DNA from: Opitutaceae bacterium
Lineage (GTDB): Bacteria > Verrucomicrobiota > Verrucomicrobiia > Opitutales > Opitutaceae
Reading direction: 5' to 3'
Length of the DNA stretch: 42,206 nt
Assembly: GCA_030648295.1 (NCBI GenBank)
Contig: JAUSID010000196.1
Location: 1 to 42,206 of the forward strand
A program made the translations under genes and the position numbers. This document shows, in pieces, positions 26,202 to 33,657 of the stretch (the stretch's first letter is position 1; the number at the start of each line of letters is the position of its first letter). Under the pieces are notes generated by a model that worked only from the letters and a program-made list of their open reading frames with translations, ran no database searches and was not told where the DNA came from.

Positions 26202-27089
26202 TCACAGCGCCAGGTGCCCCAGCGCCAGCAGCCCGTAAAACGTGTATTCAGAATCCAGGTATTCGTCCGCCCAGTGGCCGTGGAATCCGCCCTCGGCGGT
26301 CCAGAGCGAGTCGACGAAATCGAGGCAGCGCTCGTGCACTTCGCTCGAAAGGCGACGATCGAGTGCGGCGAGCGCATGCAACGCCGTCGCGGTCGACAAC
26401 AGGTCGGGCAGCGGCGCGCGCGGCACGGCGAGAAAACCGCCCTGCGGGTGCGCCTGGCCGAGCAACCAGTCACCCACCGCATGGTTCACCGGGAAACCGA
26501 GATGGCGGATCAGGATCACCGCGCCCGCGGTGGCGTTCAGTGCGCCGACTGGCGTCCCGGGAATATTGCTCCACGCGCCGTCGGCTGACTCGAGTCGCTT
26601 GAAGGCCTGCACGAGCTGCAGCAGTTTCGGCGGCGTTCGCCCGAGATCTTCGTACGCTCCGAGCGCAACGAACGCACCGTACGCGGTGCCGTGCGCCGCG
26701 TTGCGATCGCCCTCGTAGCCGCCATCCGGTTTTCGATACTGCTCAATCCGCTCCAGCAACGCAGCGTCGAGCCCCGCGGGCATCCGCTCTATCCCGATGC
26801 TCGCCCAGCAGCGCGCCAGCGCCGAAAGGTGCACGAAATCCAGATCCTTTCCCTCACCAAAGGTGCGGAGGTACGCCTCCACCTGCTCCACCGGTGCGGG
26901 CACATCGACCGCCTGCATGCCGGCCAGCGTGAAAATCGTGTAGTATAAATCAGCGCGACCCTGACGATCGCGGCCGCCGCCTTCGGGTGTGAGCTGCCGG
27001 CGAAAAAACTCCCGCACCAGATCGGTCGAGTCGCCGAGTAACCGCGGCGACAGCCGCGCGACCTGGAGGAGTTGGAGCCGGAGACTCAA
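26202..27089 (-). CDS. Small prenyltransferase/squalene-oxidase-repeat protein
   Basis: A 295-residue alpha/alpha-toroid protein related to protein prenyltransferase beta subunits. DLYYTIFTLAGM (47-58) and DSEYTFYGLLALG (279-291) match the family. Four Gly-rich repeat turns are visible (PDGGYEG, ADGAWSN, PQGGFLA, AEGGFHG). The expected zinc-ligand pattern (D-x-C plus a late His) is not seen: the D229 region reads DLLST, and the last motif has Tyr where His is usual. Transferase activity is therefore doubtful, and binding of a polyprenyl chain or partner is as likely. It is last in the terpenoid operon, 24 bases after the polyprenyl synthase stop. The apparent start is TTG at 27089, directly after a perfect 8-bp hairpin; an internal GTG would shorten it by about 24 residues. 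Confidence 0.78.
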   Translation of the reverse strand: MSLRLQLLQVARLSPRLLGDSTDLVREFFRRQLTPEGGGRDRQGRADLYYTIFTLAGMQAVDVPAPVEQVEAYLRTFGEGKDLDFVHLSALARCWASIGIERMPAGLDAALLERIEQYRKPDGGYEGDRNAAHGTAYGAFVALGAYEDLGRTPPKLLQLVQAFKRLESADGAWSNIPGTPVGALNATAGAVILIRHLGFPVNHAVGDWLLGQAHPQGGFLAVPRAPLPDLLSTATALHALAALDRRLSSEVHERCLDFVDSLWTAEGGFHGHWADEYLDSEYTFYGLLALGHLAL

Positions 27090-27113
27090 GATTCGCCTCT
27101 GACGCGGCGAATC
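27090..27113 (-). promoter_or_regulatory. Hairpin filling the gap between the last two operon genes
   Basis: GATTCGCC and GGCGAATC form a perfect 8-bp stem with an 8-base loop. It occupies exactly the gap from the upstream stop codon to the TTG start of the prenyltransferase-repeat gene. It may limit translation or stabilise the processed mRNA. No U-run follows, so it is not a typical terminator. Confidence 0.4.
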
Positions 27114-28871
27114 TTAGGCCGACACGGCTTCGGCCGCCGGCGCCTTGAGCCGGTTGAACTGCTCCTGCTCCTTGCACCAGCCCTTGATTTCCACGTCATT
27201 GAAAATCTTCCCAATCGTCCGGCGCAGCAGCCCCTTGAGGTTGTGGTTCTGGAGGTCGTGCAGCGAACGAATCGCCTCCTCCTTGAAGGTGCCGAGCAGC
27301 ACCTCCGCCCGCGCCGTCGCGCCGAGTTCGGCATACAGCGCCTCGACCTGCGCGGGCGTCGCGCCCTCGGGCCAGACCCGCCGCCACAGCGAGGCCAGCA
27401 GTTCCTTCTGTTCGGCCTTCGCTTTTTCGTGGGCGACCGCCAGCAGCAGGCTCGGCCGGAGTCCCGCGATGTCGTTCGTCTCGCCGCCGAAACCCAAATC
27501 GCTGACGTCATCGCGAATCTGATACGCGACGCCGAGCGCCTCGCTGTACGTGCCGAGCACCTCGGATACCTCGTCATGCTGGTCGATCCCGGCGTACACC
27601 GCGCCGATCCGCAGCGCGACTTCGAACGCCGGCGCGGTCTTGCGCCGGAAAATGTCGAGCACCTCGGTCGGCTTGAGCGGCTCGGGCCGCCGCGCCCAGC
27701 AGAGTTCCGCGCCCTGGCCGCGACAAAGCTGCCGCTGGCCTTCGGCCGCAACCTGGAGCATGCGCACGCGCTGCTCGGCTGACACGCCGCAGGTGGCGAG
27801 CAGACGGTAGCCTTCGCCAATCAGCAGGTCGCCGACGTTCAGCGCCACCGCCACGCCGTGCTGTTCGTGCAGCGTTTTCTCGCCGTAGCGCAGCGCGTCG
27901 TTGTCCTCGATGTCGTCGTGGATCAATGAGGCCTTGTGAAAACATTCCACCGCCACGGCCACCTTGCGCAGGTCCGCCGGCAGCGGCGCGCTCGTATCGC
28001 CGTACAGGGCCTGATACACGGCGACGGTGAGGAATGGCCGCCAGCGTTTTCCGGCGCGGCCGAGCCATTCGCGGCCGATCCGCTCGGTCTCGCCCTCGGA
28101 CCGGCCCATGATCAGCTCGAGCGATCCGGGCGTGAACCAAAAGTCGACGTCATCGCGCAGCGCGCCGAGATCGAGCCGCCGCGTGCGATCCTCGCTGGTG
28201 AGGTGGATGTATTCCCACACCCAGTCGAGATCGACCGTGGTGTCGATGCAGTCGTCCTGTAACAGCGGAATGGCGACGCCGGGAATCGCCGCGGCCTCCA
28301 TGTACGGGAAGGCCTGCTCGAGCACGCTGAGGCAGCTCACGCCGACGATGGCGTCGATCTTTCCCGTCTGGATGATCGACATCACGACGGCGCTGCCTTC
28401 CGCCACGAGCACGGCATAACCGAGCCGTTCCGCCTCGGCCGTCAGATCCTGGATGGTGCAGAGCCCGCACTGCTTGCAGAGCAGGCCGAATTCGTCGAAC
28501 GGTGCCGGGCATTTGCTCTCGACGCGCATGCACTTCGGCAGCAGCAGCAGCCGGCGTTCGTACGGCACGGCCGCGAGCGACTCGCGCCACATTTCGTTGT
28601 TCAAGAGCACGCCGATGTAGTCCCGGTAAATCGGATCGACGCGCAACATCTCCACCAGCCGATCGGCATGAACCTTCAGTTCCGCCATTGGCACCGGCGG
28701 CACCGGATTGAAATCGACCACGTACTGGCGCACCGCCTCGAGCACGCGGGTCCGCTCGAATGCCGTCTGCGGGATGTTCTTCTTCGGCATGCGAAACCGC
28801 TGCTGCACCGCATGGCGCGGGACAACCAGCGGATCGAAGTGTGGGGCGGTCTTCAACGCGAGGGGTGGCAT
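27114..28871 (-). CDS. DUF116-polyprenyl synthase fusion
   Basis: A 585-residue two-domain protein. Residues about 40-225 form a DUF116 domain with a Cys cluster (Cys114, 121, 132, 135, 138, plus 180; see KCMRVESKCP and LCKQCGLC), which suggests an Fe-S cluster. Residues about 255-560 are an all-trans isoprenyl diphosphate synthase with GKRWRP (274-279), a first Asp-rich motif DDIED (319-323) and a second, DDVSD (454-458), both intact. The residue five before the first motif is Ala and the next is Ser (KASLIHDD), as in long-chain synthases such as IspB, instead of an aromatic residue as in farnesyl synthases. I infer a product longer than C20. The ATG at 28871 follows a C-rich leader; 63 bases separate it from the radical SAM stop. 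Another start at 28928 is possible. Confidence 0.9.
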   Translation of the reverse strand: MPPLALKTAPHFDPLVVPRHAVQQRFRMPKKNIPQTAFERTRVLEAVRQYVVDFNPVPPVPMAELKVHADRLVEMLRVDPIYRDYIGVLLNNEMWRESLAAVPYERRLLLLPKCMRVESKCPAPFDEFGLLCKQCGLCTIQDLTAEAERLGYAVLVAEGSAVVMSIIQTGKIDAIVGVSCLSVLEQAFPYMEAAAIPGVAIPLLQDDCIDTTVDLDWVWEYIHLTSEDRTRRLDLGALRDDVDFWFTPGSLELIMGRSEGETERIGREWLGRAGKRWRPFLTVAVYQALYGDTSAPLPADLRKVAVAVECFHKASLIHDDIEDNDALRYGEKTLHEQHGVAVALNVGDLLIGEGYRLLATCGVSAEQRVRMLQVAAEGQRQLCRGQGAELCWARRPEPLKPTEVLDIFRRKTAPAFEVALRIGAVYAGIDQHDEVSEVLGTYSEALGVAYQIRDDVSDLGFGGETNDIAGLRPSLLLAVAHEKAKAEQKELLASLWRRVWPEGATPAQVEALYAELGATARAEVLLGTFKEEAIRSLHDLQNHNLKGLLRRTIGKIFNDVEIKGWCKEQEQFNRLKAPAAEAVSA

Positions 28872-28934
28872 GTGGGGGAAAGTTGAGGAGCGAACGGGCG
28901 TTCTTTCAAGGACGACGCGGCGTGGCAAGGGCCT

Positions 28935-30260
28935 TCAGCCGCTGCAGCGCGGCTGCGAGTCGCCCACCAGTTCCGGGGCCGGCACGGGCGGCGTCGCGCC
29001 ATTCAGCACCGGTTGCGCGAGCTCGTCGCGGAGTTGACGCGCCCTGGCCTCGGCATCGAAGGCCACGTTGCGATAGGCGTTGAAATCGTGAAACCAGTAT
29101 TTTTTCGCCAGCCGATACATCCAGTGCTTTTCCGGCACCTCCTCGCCCGGCAGCCACTGGCTGAAGCGCGGCGTAATCGCATCCAGCTCCGCCATCGCCG
29201 TGCCGCGCGTCGTCGTATCGCGGGCGCCGTGCTTGAGGACGATTTCCCTGATCAGATCCGGACGCTCCATCACGACGCAACCACGCGTGTGCCGCGCGCT
29301 GAGCTCGCGAAAATCCTTCAGGAATGCGCTGCTCCGCATGGTCTCAAAAAGTCCGCGCCGGTCATGGATGTCCTCCACTGCAAACTGAATGATCGGGCAC
29401 GGCTCGATGTCGCCCTTCGGCCCGATGTGGTGGCTGATCCCGGTCGACATCGGGCACAGCGCCTGGCCGTCGTGATCGTAGTAGGCGTCGATGATCGCGA
29501 TCGGGACCGTGGCGCGCATCTCGACGACGAAGCGCCGGATCCGGACGAGCTGCTCCGGCGAGAGCGCCAGATCGAAGTTCGGCTTCGGGCCCACCGGTCG
29601 GTACCCGTGATACCACGCGTAGTGGACGCCGCGCCGGATCAATTCGCGCAGCCAGTCCTCGGTGAGCAGCTCCTCGATGTTGCTGCGGCAGACGCTGGTG
29701 GCGACGCCCGTGAGCAGCCCGGCCTTCACCGAGTTCTCCAGCCCGCGTAAGGTGCGCGCGAATACGTCCTTTTTCCCGCGCCGCTCGTCGCTGACCATCT
29801 CGCGGCCCTCGATCGAGATCAGCGGGGTGGAGTTGCCGAGTTCGCGCAGCCGGTTCGCCGTTTTCTCGGTGATCAGCTGACCGTTGGTGAAGATCTGGAA
29901 ATAGCAGTCGGGGTGCGCCGCGAGCAGGTCGAGCAGCTGCGGGTGCATGAACGGCTCGCCGCCGAGAATGCCGAAGAACGAGTTTCCGTGCCGCTTGGCG
30001 TCGAGGATCGTGCGGTTCAGCGCGTCGAGATCGATCGCGTCCTTCGACTCGACGTCGACCCAGCAGCCCTGGCAGCGCAGGTTGCAGGTGTTGAGGATCG
30101 AGAGGTAGAGGAACGGCGGGAAGTATTCGCCGCGTTTGATGCGGCGCTTGAACCGTTCGACCGAGAGCATGCCCTTCCAGCCGAAGTTCCAGGCGAACTT
30201 CCAAAGGCAGCGCGGATCCGCGGAGCGCAGGGTGCGGAATAGCATCTGTGGAACGATCAT
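28935..30260 (-). CDS. Radical SAM enzyme with C-terminal Cys-rich extension
   Basis: A 441-residue radical S-adenosylmethionine enzyme. CNLRCQGC (Cys59, 63, 66) binds the SAM-coordinating [4Fe-4S] cluster, and GGEP (100-103) is the SAM-binding motif. Later Cys269, Cys288 and Cys328 (ALCPMSTG, GDIEPCPI, TRGCVVME) could hold an auxiliary SPASM-like cluster. It has some general likeness to hopanoid radical SAM enzymes such as HpnH, but I cannot assign it there. Its place between a two-cluster ferredoxin and a polyprenyl synthase points to a lipid or terpenoid substrate and local electron supply. The ATG at 30260 overlaps the stop of the four-helix-bundle gene (ATGA), so translation is coupled to that inserted cassette. 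Confidence 0.9.
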   Translation of the reverse strand: MIVPQMLFRTLRSADPRCLWKFAWNFGWKGMLSVERFKRRIKRGEYFPPFLYLSILNTCNLRCQGCWVDVESKDAIDLDALNRTILDAKRHGNSFFGILGGEPFMHPQLLDLLAAHPDCYFQIFTNGQLITEKTANRLRELGNSTPLISIEGREMVSDERRGKKDVFARTLRGLENSVKAGLLTGVATSVCRSNIEELLTEDWLRELIRRGVHYAWYHGYRPVGPKPNFDLALSPEQLVRIRRFVVEMRATVPIAIIDAYYDHDGQALCPMSTGISHHIGPKGDIEPCPIIQFAVEDIHDRRGLFETMRSSAFLKDFRELSARHTRGCVVMERPDLIREIVLKHGARDTTTRGTAMAELDAITPRFSQWLPGEEVPEKHWMYRLAKKYWFHDFNAYRNVAFDAEARARQLRDELAQPVLNGATPPVPAPELVGDSQPRCSG

Positions 30261-30694
30261 GGCGCCGAGGACGTCGCCAAACGCTCAACGCTTAACGCTG
30301 AACGCTTAACGCTTAAGTTTTGGCGGGCCGGTGCGTGGTTGGCCTGGGCGGTGCGGATGCTTGCGGCGAAAATGCGAATGAGTTCGTCGGCTTCCTTGAG
30401 TATGTCCGCCAAAAGCGCTGGCTTCTCAACCAAGGGCGTGCGTTCGACGAGGCGAAGCCAGCGACGAGCTTCGCGAAGCTCTTTGTAGCAGACTTTCAAC
30501 TTGTGCACGAAATCCTGCCGCGACTCGGCTCCTTCCGCTTCCCCGTGATTTCCGTCAGGCGATGTGCCGGCACGAAGAAGTTGATCGGCGACGTGCGTCC
30601 CTGCTCGCGAACGGTGCATGGATTCCGTGACGCGAACAACGCGCACGGCGAATTCCAGCAACCGATCCTCCAAATCATACTTCGTCACGTGCAC
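30257..30694 (-). CDS. Four-helix-bundle protein carried by an inserted cassette
   Basis: A 145-residue protein of the four-helix-bundle family (PF05635/TIGR02436, related to proteins encoded in 23S rRNA intervening sequences). Typical parts are LEFAVRVVRVTESM, GTHVADQLLRAGTSPDGNHG, FVHKLKVCYKELREARRWLR and an IRIFAASI C-terminal helix. It starts at a GTG at 30694. The last ~20 residues are encoded by the left inverted repeat and by host sequence up to the radical SAM start, so that tail is probably not part of the fold. The biochemical function of the family is unknown. It is the only gene between the two 38-bp inverted ends. It has no evident role in the terpenoid pathway and is best viewed as cargo. 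Confidence 0.8.
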   Translation of the reverse strand: MHVTKYDLEDRLLEFAVRVVRVTESMHRSRAGTHVADQLLRAGTSPDGNHGEAEGAESRQDFVHKLKVCYKELREARRWLRLVERTPLVEKPALLADILKEADELIRIFAASIRTAQANHAPARQNLSVKRSALSVERLATSSAP

Positions 30695-30732
30695 TTGAGC
30701 GTTAAGCGTTAAACGTTATGCGTTGAGCGTTG
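30279..30732. mobile_element. 454-bp cassette with 38-bp inverted ends and a four-helix-bundle gene
   Basis: The left end (30279-30316) and right end (30694-30732) are imperfect inverted repeats, 34 of 38 bases identical, built from GCGTTAA-like heptamers (AACGCTCAACGC, AACGCTTAACGCT). The cassette separates the ferredoxin and radical SAM genes. The right end supplies the ferredoxin stop codon, and the left end is read through by the four-helix-bundle gene. No transposase and no obvious target duplication were found, so movement must be in trans or ancient. Confidence 0.7.
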
Positions 30733-31585
30733 CCCGGGATTGGTTGGCCAAGGCGGCCTGGGCCTTCGCCTTCGCTTCCTCGGCGCGGCGTAGGATTTCC
30801 TCGGGACTCGGCAGACTCATCAGCACCTCGGGAGGAATGTCGCCCATCTGCACGAGCTTCGTCAGGCACTTCTGCCGCTCGTTGAGCGCCTTGCCCGAAT
30901 CGCGCTCCTTCGAGAACCGCGACTGCGCGCGTTCGCTGCGCATCCGCAGCATCGAGTAAATGTCGCCGCCAAGCAGCGCCGAGATGTCGACCTTCATTTT
31001 CTCCCGCTGGAGGTCCTCGTCCTTGACCACGTCGCCGTTGATCGGGCCGGCCTTGTATTTCGGAAACATGATCGCCGCCTCGGGGCAGACGCGGGAGCAC
31101 GCCGGGCAGTTGGTTTTGCAGTTGTCCTGGTTCTGCACCTGGATGTGCCCTTCGCGATCGGCGCCGTAGACGCCGAACAGGCAGAAGCTCAGGCATTGCA
31201 TGCAATTCGTGCACCGGTCGTAATCGATCACCGGGAACCACGGTTTCCAGCCGCCGTGCTGCACCGCCTGTTTTTCGGCGCGCACCGCCTCGACCGCGCC
31301 GACGATTTGGTCGTCGGTGAATCCCTTCACGTTGGTGAATCGAACCCGGGTCGGATCCGTCGCCGCCGCGGCCGCCGCATCCACTCCGTTCTCAAAACGG
31401 CCCAGCACGAGTGCCGGGATGTCGTCCGCCGGCGCGGTGCGGCCGCCTTCGCCCACGCGCGTGAGCGCGAAGCCCTGGTTCAGCAGCCGCGACACCGCCT
31501 GGAAACGCTGCTCGCCCTCGAAGCGGTCCGCATCGTTGCCCTCGTAGAAGACGACTCGCAGGTAGGTTTGATCGCGGAGGGGCAT
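30716..31585 (-). CDS. Two-cluster ferredoxin-type protein
   Basis: A 289-residue electron-transfer protein. The central region has CTNCMQCLSFC (Cys125, 128, 131, 135) and CKTNCPACSRVCP (Cys156, 160, 163, 167), enough for two [4Fe-4S] clusters. The N-terminal 110 residues form an extra domain with no clear match (YLRVVFYEGNDADRFEGEQR). The C-terminal part is charged and helical. The last codons (ATLNA and stop) lie in the inverted repeat of the inserted cassette, so the original C-terminus may have been slightly longer. It probably donates electrons to the radical SAM enzyme downstream. The ATG at 31585 follows a C-rich leader, and the 185-bp dispersed repeat lies only 17 bases upstream. Confidence 0.87.
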   Translation of the reverse strand: MPLRDQTYLRVVFYEGNDADRFEGEQRFQAVSRLLNQGFALTRVGEGGRTAPADDIPALVLGRFENGVDAAAAAATDPTRVRFTNVKGFTDDQIVGAVEAVRAEKQAVQHGGWKPWFPVIDYDRCTNCMQCLSFCLFGVYGADREGHIQVQNQDNCKTNCPACSRVCPEAAIMFPKYKAGPINGDVVKDEDLQREKMKVDISALLGGDIYSMLRMRSERAQSRFSKERDSGKALNERQKCLTKLVQMGDIPPEVLMSLPSPEEILRRAEEAKAKAQAALANQSRATLNA

Positions 31586-31602
31586 GGGGGTTAGAGATCG
31601 AA

Positions 31603-31785
31603 GCCGGAACAATTCAGTTCAACCGCGAATAGACGCCAATTCACGCGAATGGAGAGGGCGTCTGGGGGAGCATGGAAACGATCAACCAAACGGTGACCAT
31701 GGTTCACTTGGGCAATCTTCCCCTCCTTCTCTGGAATTTGCGTCCATTCGCGTTCATTCGCGGTTGTCCACTGAATCGATACGGC
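31603..31785 (-). repeat. Inverted copy 1 of the ~185-bp element
   Basis: The sequence is the near-exact reverse complement of 34261-34448, with a few scattered differences. Each copy is also self-complementary at its ends (CAATTCAGTTCAACCGCGAAT against ATTCGCGGTTGTCC-type sequence). The outermost bases GCCGGAACAATTCAGTT match the family at 8260 and 20618. It lies in the operon between the hdrA-like and ferredoxin genes. The adjoining 31786-31898 holds no convincing gene. Confidence 0.85.
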
Positions 31786-31898
31786 TAAGCCAGGCGTGGC
31801 AGCCGGGGTGACGAGGCTGAAGAAACTGCACTTTGCAAGTCCCAGCCTCCTTGCGTCGGCGGCTACGACGGTCGGGGAAATTGTCTGCATGTCGGAGC

Positions 31899-32381
31899 TC
31901 AAGACGCCGTCCGTTCGGCCGAGGCCGGGTTGGTCGGAGCGGAGGCCGGAGCGGATTCAGCTTCCAACGGCAGATCTTTCACCTGCGCCAGACCCGGCGT
32001 GGACCCGCTGGCCGTCGCCTTTCCCGCCGGCAGATTCGGCTGCAAGTCCGTCGCCAGCAGCCGCTCCACGACTTGCGGCGCGGCGAGTTCACGCATGTTG
32101 AGCACTTCGGTCTGCGATGCGGTGAGCGGCGCGCCAGAGGACGCGAAGAGCCATTTCACGGCGCGCGGATAACAGGCCGCGATTTTCACGTTGGCTCCGC
32201 AGGCCAGCCGTTTAAGCGCGGGATCTTTTCGCGCCGACATTTCGCACAGATCCGCGACGGCCTCGAATGAGCGGCCCGAGTCCAGCAGCTGGCGCAACAC
32301 GGCCGCCTTCACCGCCGGATCGATGATCTGCGCGTACGTGCAGTTGCAATACAGGATGCCCGGGCTCTCGGATTTCGTCAT
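31899..32381 (-). CDS. Cys-rich protein resembling the N-terminus of HdrA
   Basis: A 160-residue protein. Cys12 and Cys14 (LYCNCTYA), Cys46 (ADLCEMSA) and Cys70 (IAACYPRAVKWLF) follow the layout of the N-terminal Fe-S module of heterodisulfide reductase HdrA/QmoA, where a C-x-C start, a middle Cys and the ACSPR-x-x-E-x-x-F motif occur in the same order. No FAD domain follows; instead there is a Pro/Ala/Ser-rich tail. This is a tentative, by-eye likeness. Fused or adjacent HdrB/HdrC genes are absent. The ATG at 32381 follows a C-rich leader (CCCACCCC). The CobW-type gene lies 93 bases upstream on the same strand. Confidence 0.6.
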   Translation of the reverse strand: MTKSESPGILYCNCTYAQIIDPAVKAAVLRQLLDSGRSFEAVADLCEMSARKDPALKRLACGANVKIAACYPRAVKWLFASSGAPLTASQTEVLNMRELAAPQVVERLLATDLQPNLPAGKATASGSTPGLAQVKDLPLEAESAPASAPTNPASAERTAS

Positions 32382-32474
32382 GGGGTGGGATTGCCGGCGC
32401 GCCGGCGTGATCGCGGCACGGCGGGGCGGAGACAAAGCCGCACTCTGGTTTCGGGTCAAGCGTGCATCGTGGCT

Positions 32475-33629
32475 TCAGGCCGGCGTGAGCAGCCGGTGGG
32501 TGGGCTGCGGCTTGCCGGGTCGGAAAAACTCCAGGTGATCGAGCCTCGACTGCATGCCCGCAAACGGCGTCGGCAGAGCGGCGACGGACGCCTCGACCGC
32601 CGCCTTCAGCGCTTCCGGCGCCGCCTCGGCCCGCAGGTTGAGGATTAACTGGCCCGCGGCGCAGCCCTGCTCGAGCCGCAGGGAAAGCTCCGGCACGAAA
32701 TCGCTGCGCACGAGATTCACGGCCGCGATGTCGTTGAGCCCGCCATCGGGACTGAAGGTCATTTTGAGGTGCGCCACCTCCGCTCCCGCCTGCGTGAGCC
32801 GGCCCTGAATATCGCAGGCGAGCCACTCGATCACCGCGTTGGCGTCGAATTCCCTGGTGCCCGTGAGCTGCACGGTCGCATTGAGCCAGCCGAGCCGGGC
32901 CTCGCCTTCGGCATACACGACATAATCAACCTGCATCACTTCGCGCGCGATTTGCTGCCGCGACATGATCCGGCTGAACCACGCATCGAGCCCATCGCCA
33001 GTCCGCGCCGAAACGCTCAGCACCTCCGCGCGCGGGAACTCGCGCTGCAACGTTTCCTGCAGCCGCGCCAGCTCTGCGGCGGAAATCAGATCGCGTTTGT
33101 TGATCATGATCAGATCGGCCTCCTCGAGCTGCTTCCGGTAAATGTACACCACCTTGTCCGAGAACGCCCGTCCGGCGCCGCCGTCACCGAGTCCGAAAAT
33201 CCGCAGCGCGCGCTGGGGATCGACCAGCACGCTAAGCGGCGCGATGGTGAAGCGGTCGCTGTAGATTCGCCGCAGCGGATAAGTCACCGTCGCCACGAGA
33301 TCGGTGCAGCTGCCAACCGGCTCGGCGATGAACACGTCGGGCGAACCCGCTGCCGTCAGCCGGCCGGCCGCCTCGGTCAGCGAATTGAACCGGCAGCAGA
33401 AACAACCGCCGGGAATTTCCTCCGTCGCAAATCCGCGCGCCCGCAGCACGGAGGTGTCGACGAGCCCGCTGCCCTGGTCGTTGGTGATCAGTCCGACCCG
33501 CAGCCCGCGTTCGTGCAGCGTCGCCGCCAGGCGCGCGACGGCGGTCGTTTTGCCGGCGCCAAGAAATCCGCCGATCATGATGTATCGGGCGGGCGTCGGG
33601 GCGACGGAAGCGGCGGCAGTCGGGGGCAT
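32475..33629 (-). CDS. CobW/COG0523-type GTPase
   Basis: A 384-residue G3E-family P-loop GTPase, probably a metallochaperone or metal-centre assembly factor. It has Walker A GGFLGAGKTT (20-29), the COG0523 metal motif C-F-C-C (76-79), the EPVGSC segment (from 103) and the guanine-specificity motif NKRD (177-180). The C-terminal half is less typical, with only a weak CobW_C-like region. It lies between the lipoyl-carrier gene (28 bases upstream) and the hdrA-like gene. Delivery of a metal (Zn, Fe or Co) to an operon enzyme is therefore the likely role. The ATG at 33629 is preceded by TGTCCCACCG; in-frame sequence further upstream overlaps the gcvH-like gene and is unlikely. Confidence 0.88.
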   Translation of the reverse strand: MPPTAAASVAPTPARYIMIGGFLGAGKTTAVARLAATLHERGLRVGLITNDQGSGLVDTSVLRARGFATEEIPGGCFCCRFNSLTEAAGRLTAAGSPDVFIAEPVGSCTDLVATVTYPLRRIYSDRFTIAPLSVLVDPQRALRIFGLGDGGAGRAFSDKVVYIYRKQLEEADLIMINKRDLISAAELARLQETLQREFPRAEVLSVSARTGDGLDAWFSRIMSRQQIAREVMQVDYVVYAEGEARLGWLNATVQLTGTREFDANAVIEWLACDIQGRLTQAGAEVAHLKMTFSPDGGLNDIAAVNLVRSDFVPELSLRLEQGCAAGQLILNLRAEAAPEALKAAVEASVAALPTPFAGMQSRLDHLEFFRPGKPQPTHRLLTPA

Positions 33630-33657
33630 CGGTGGGACAGGGCGAAGCAGGCGGGGA

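Noticed and set aside
25957-26205. N-terminal extension of the ceramidase-family protein
   Set aside because: It is encoded by a dispersed repeat and precedes a normal signal peptide starting at the ATG at 25956.
30257-30694. Four-helix-bundle gene as part of a 23S rRNA intervening sequence
   Set aside because: No rRNA sequence is present; the gene is bounded by inverted heptamer repeats inside a protein-coding operon.
31591-31902. Small frame starting MQTISPTVVAADARRLGL as a possible peptide precursor for the radical SAM enzyme
   Set aside because: The frame runs straight through the dispersed 185-bp repeat, has one Cys and no leader/core pattern; nearby DNA is itself repeat-like.
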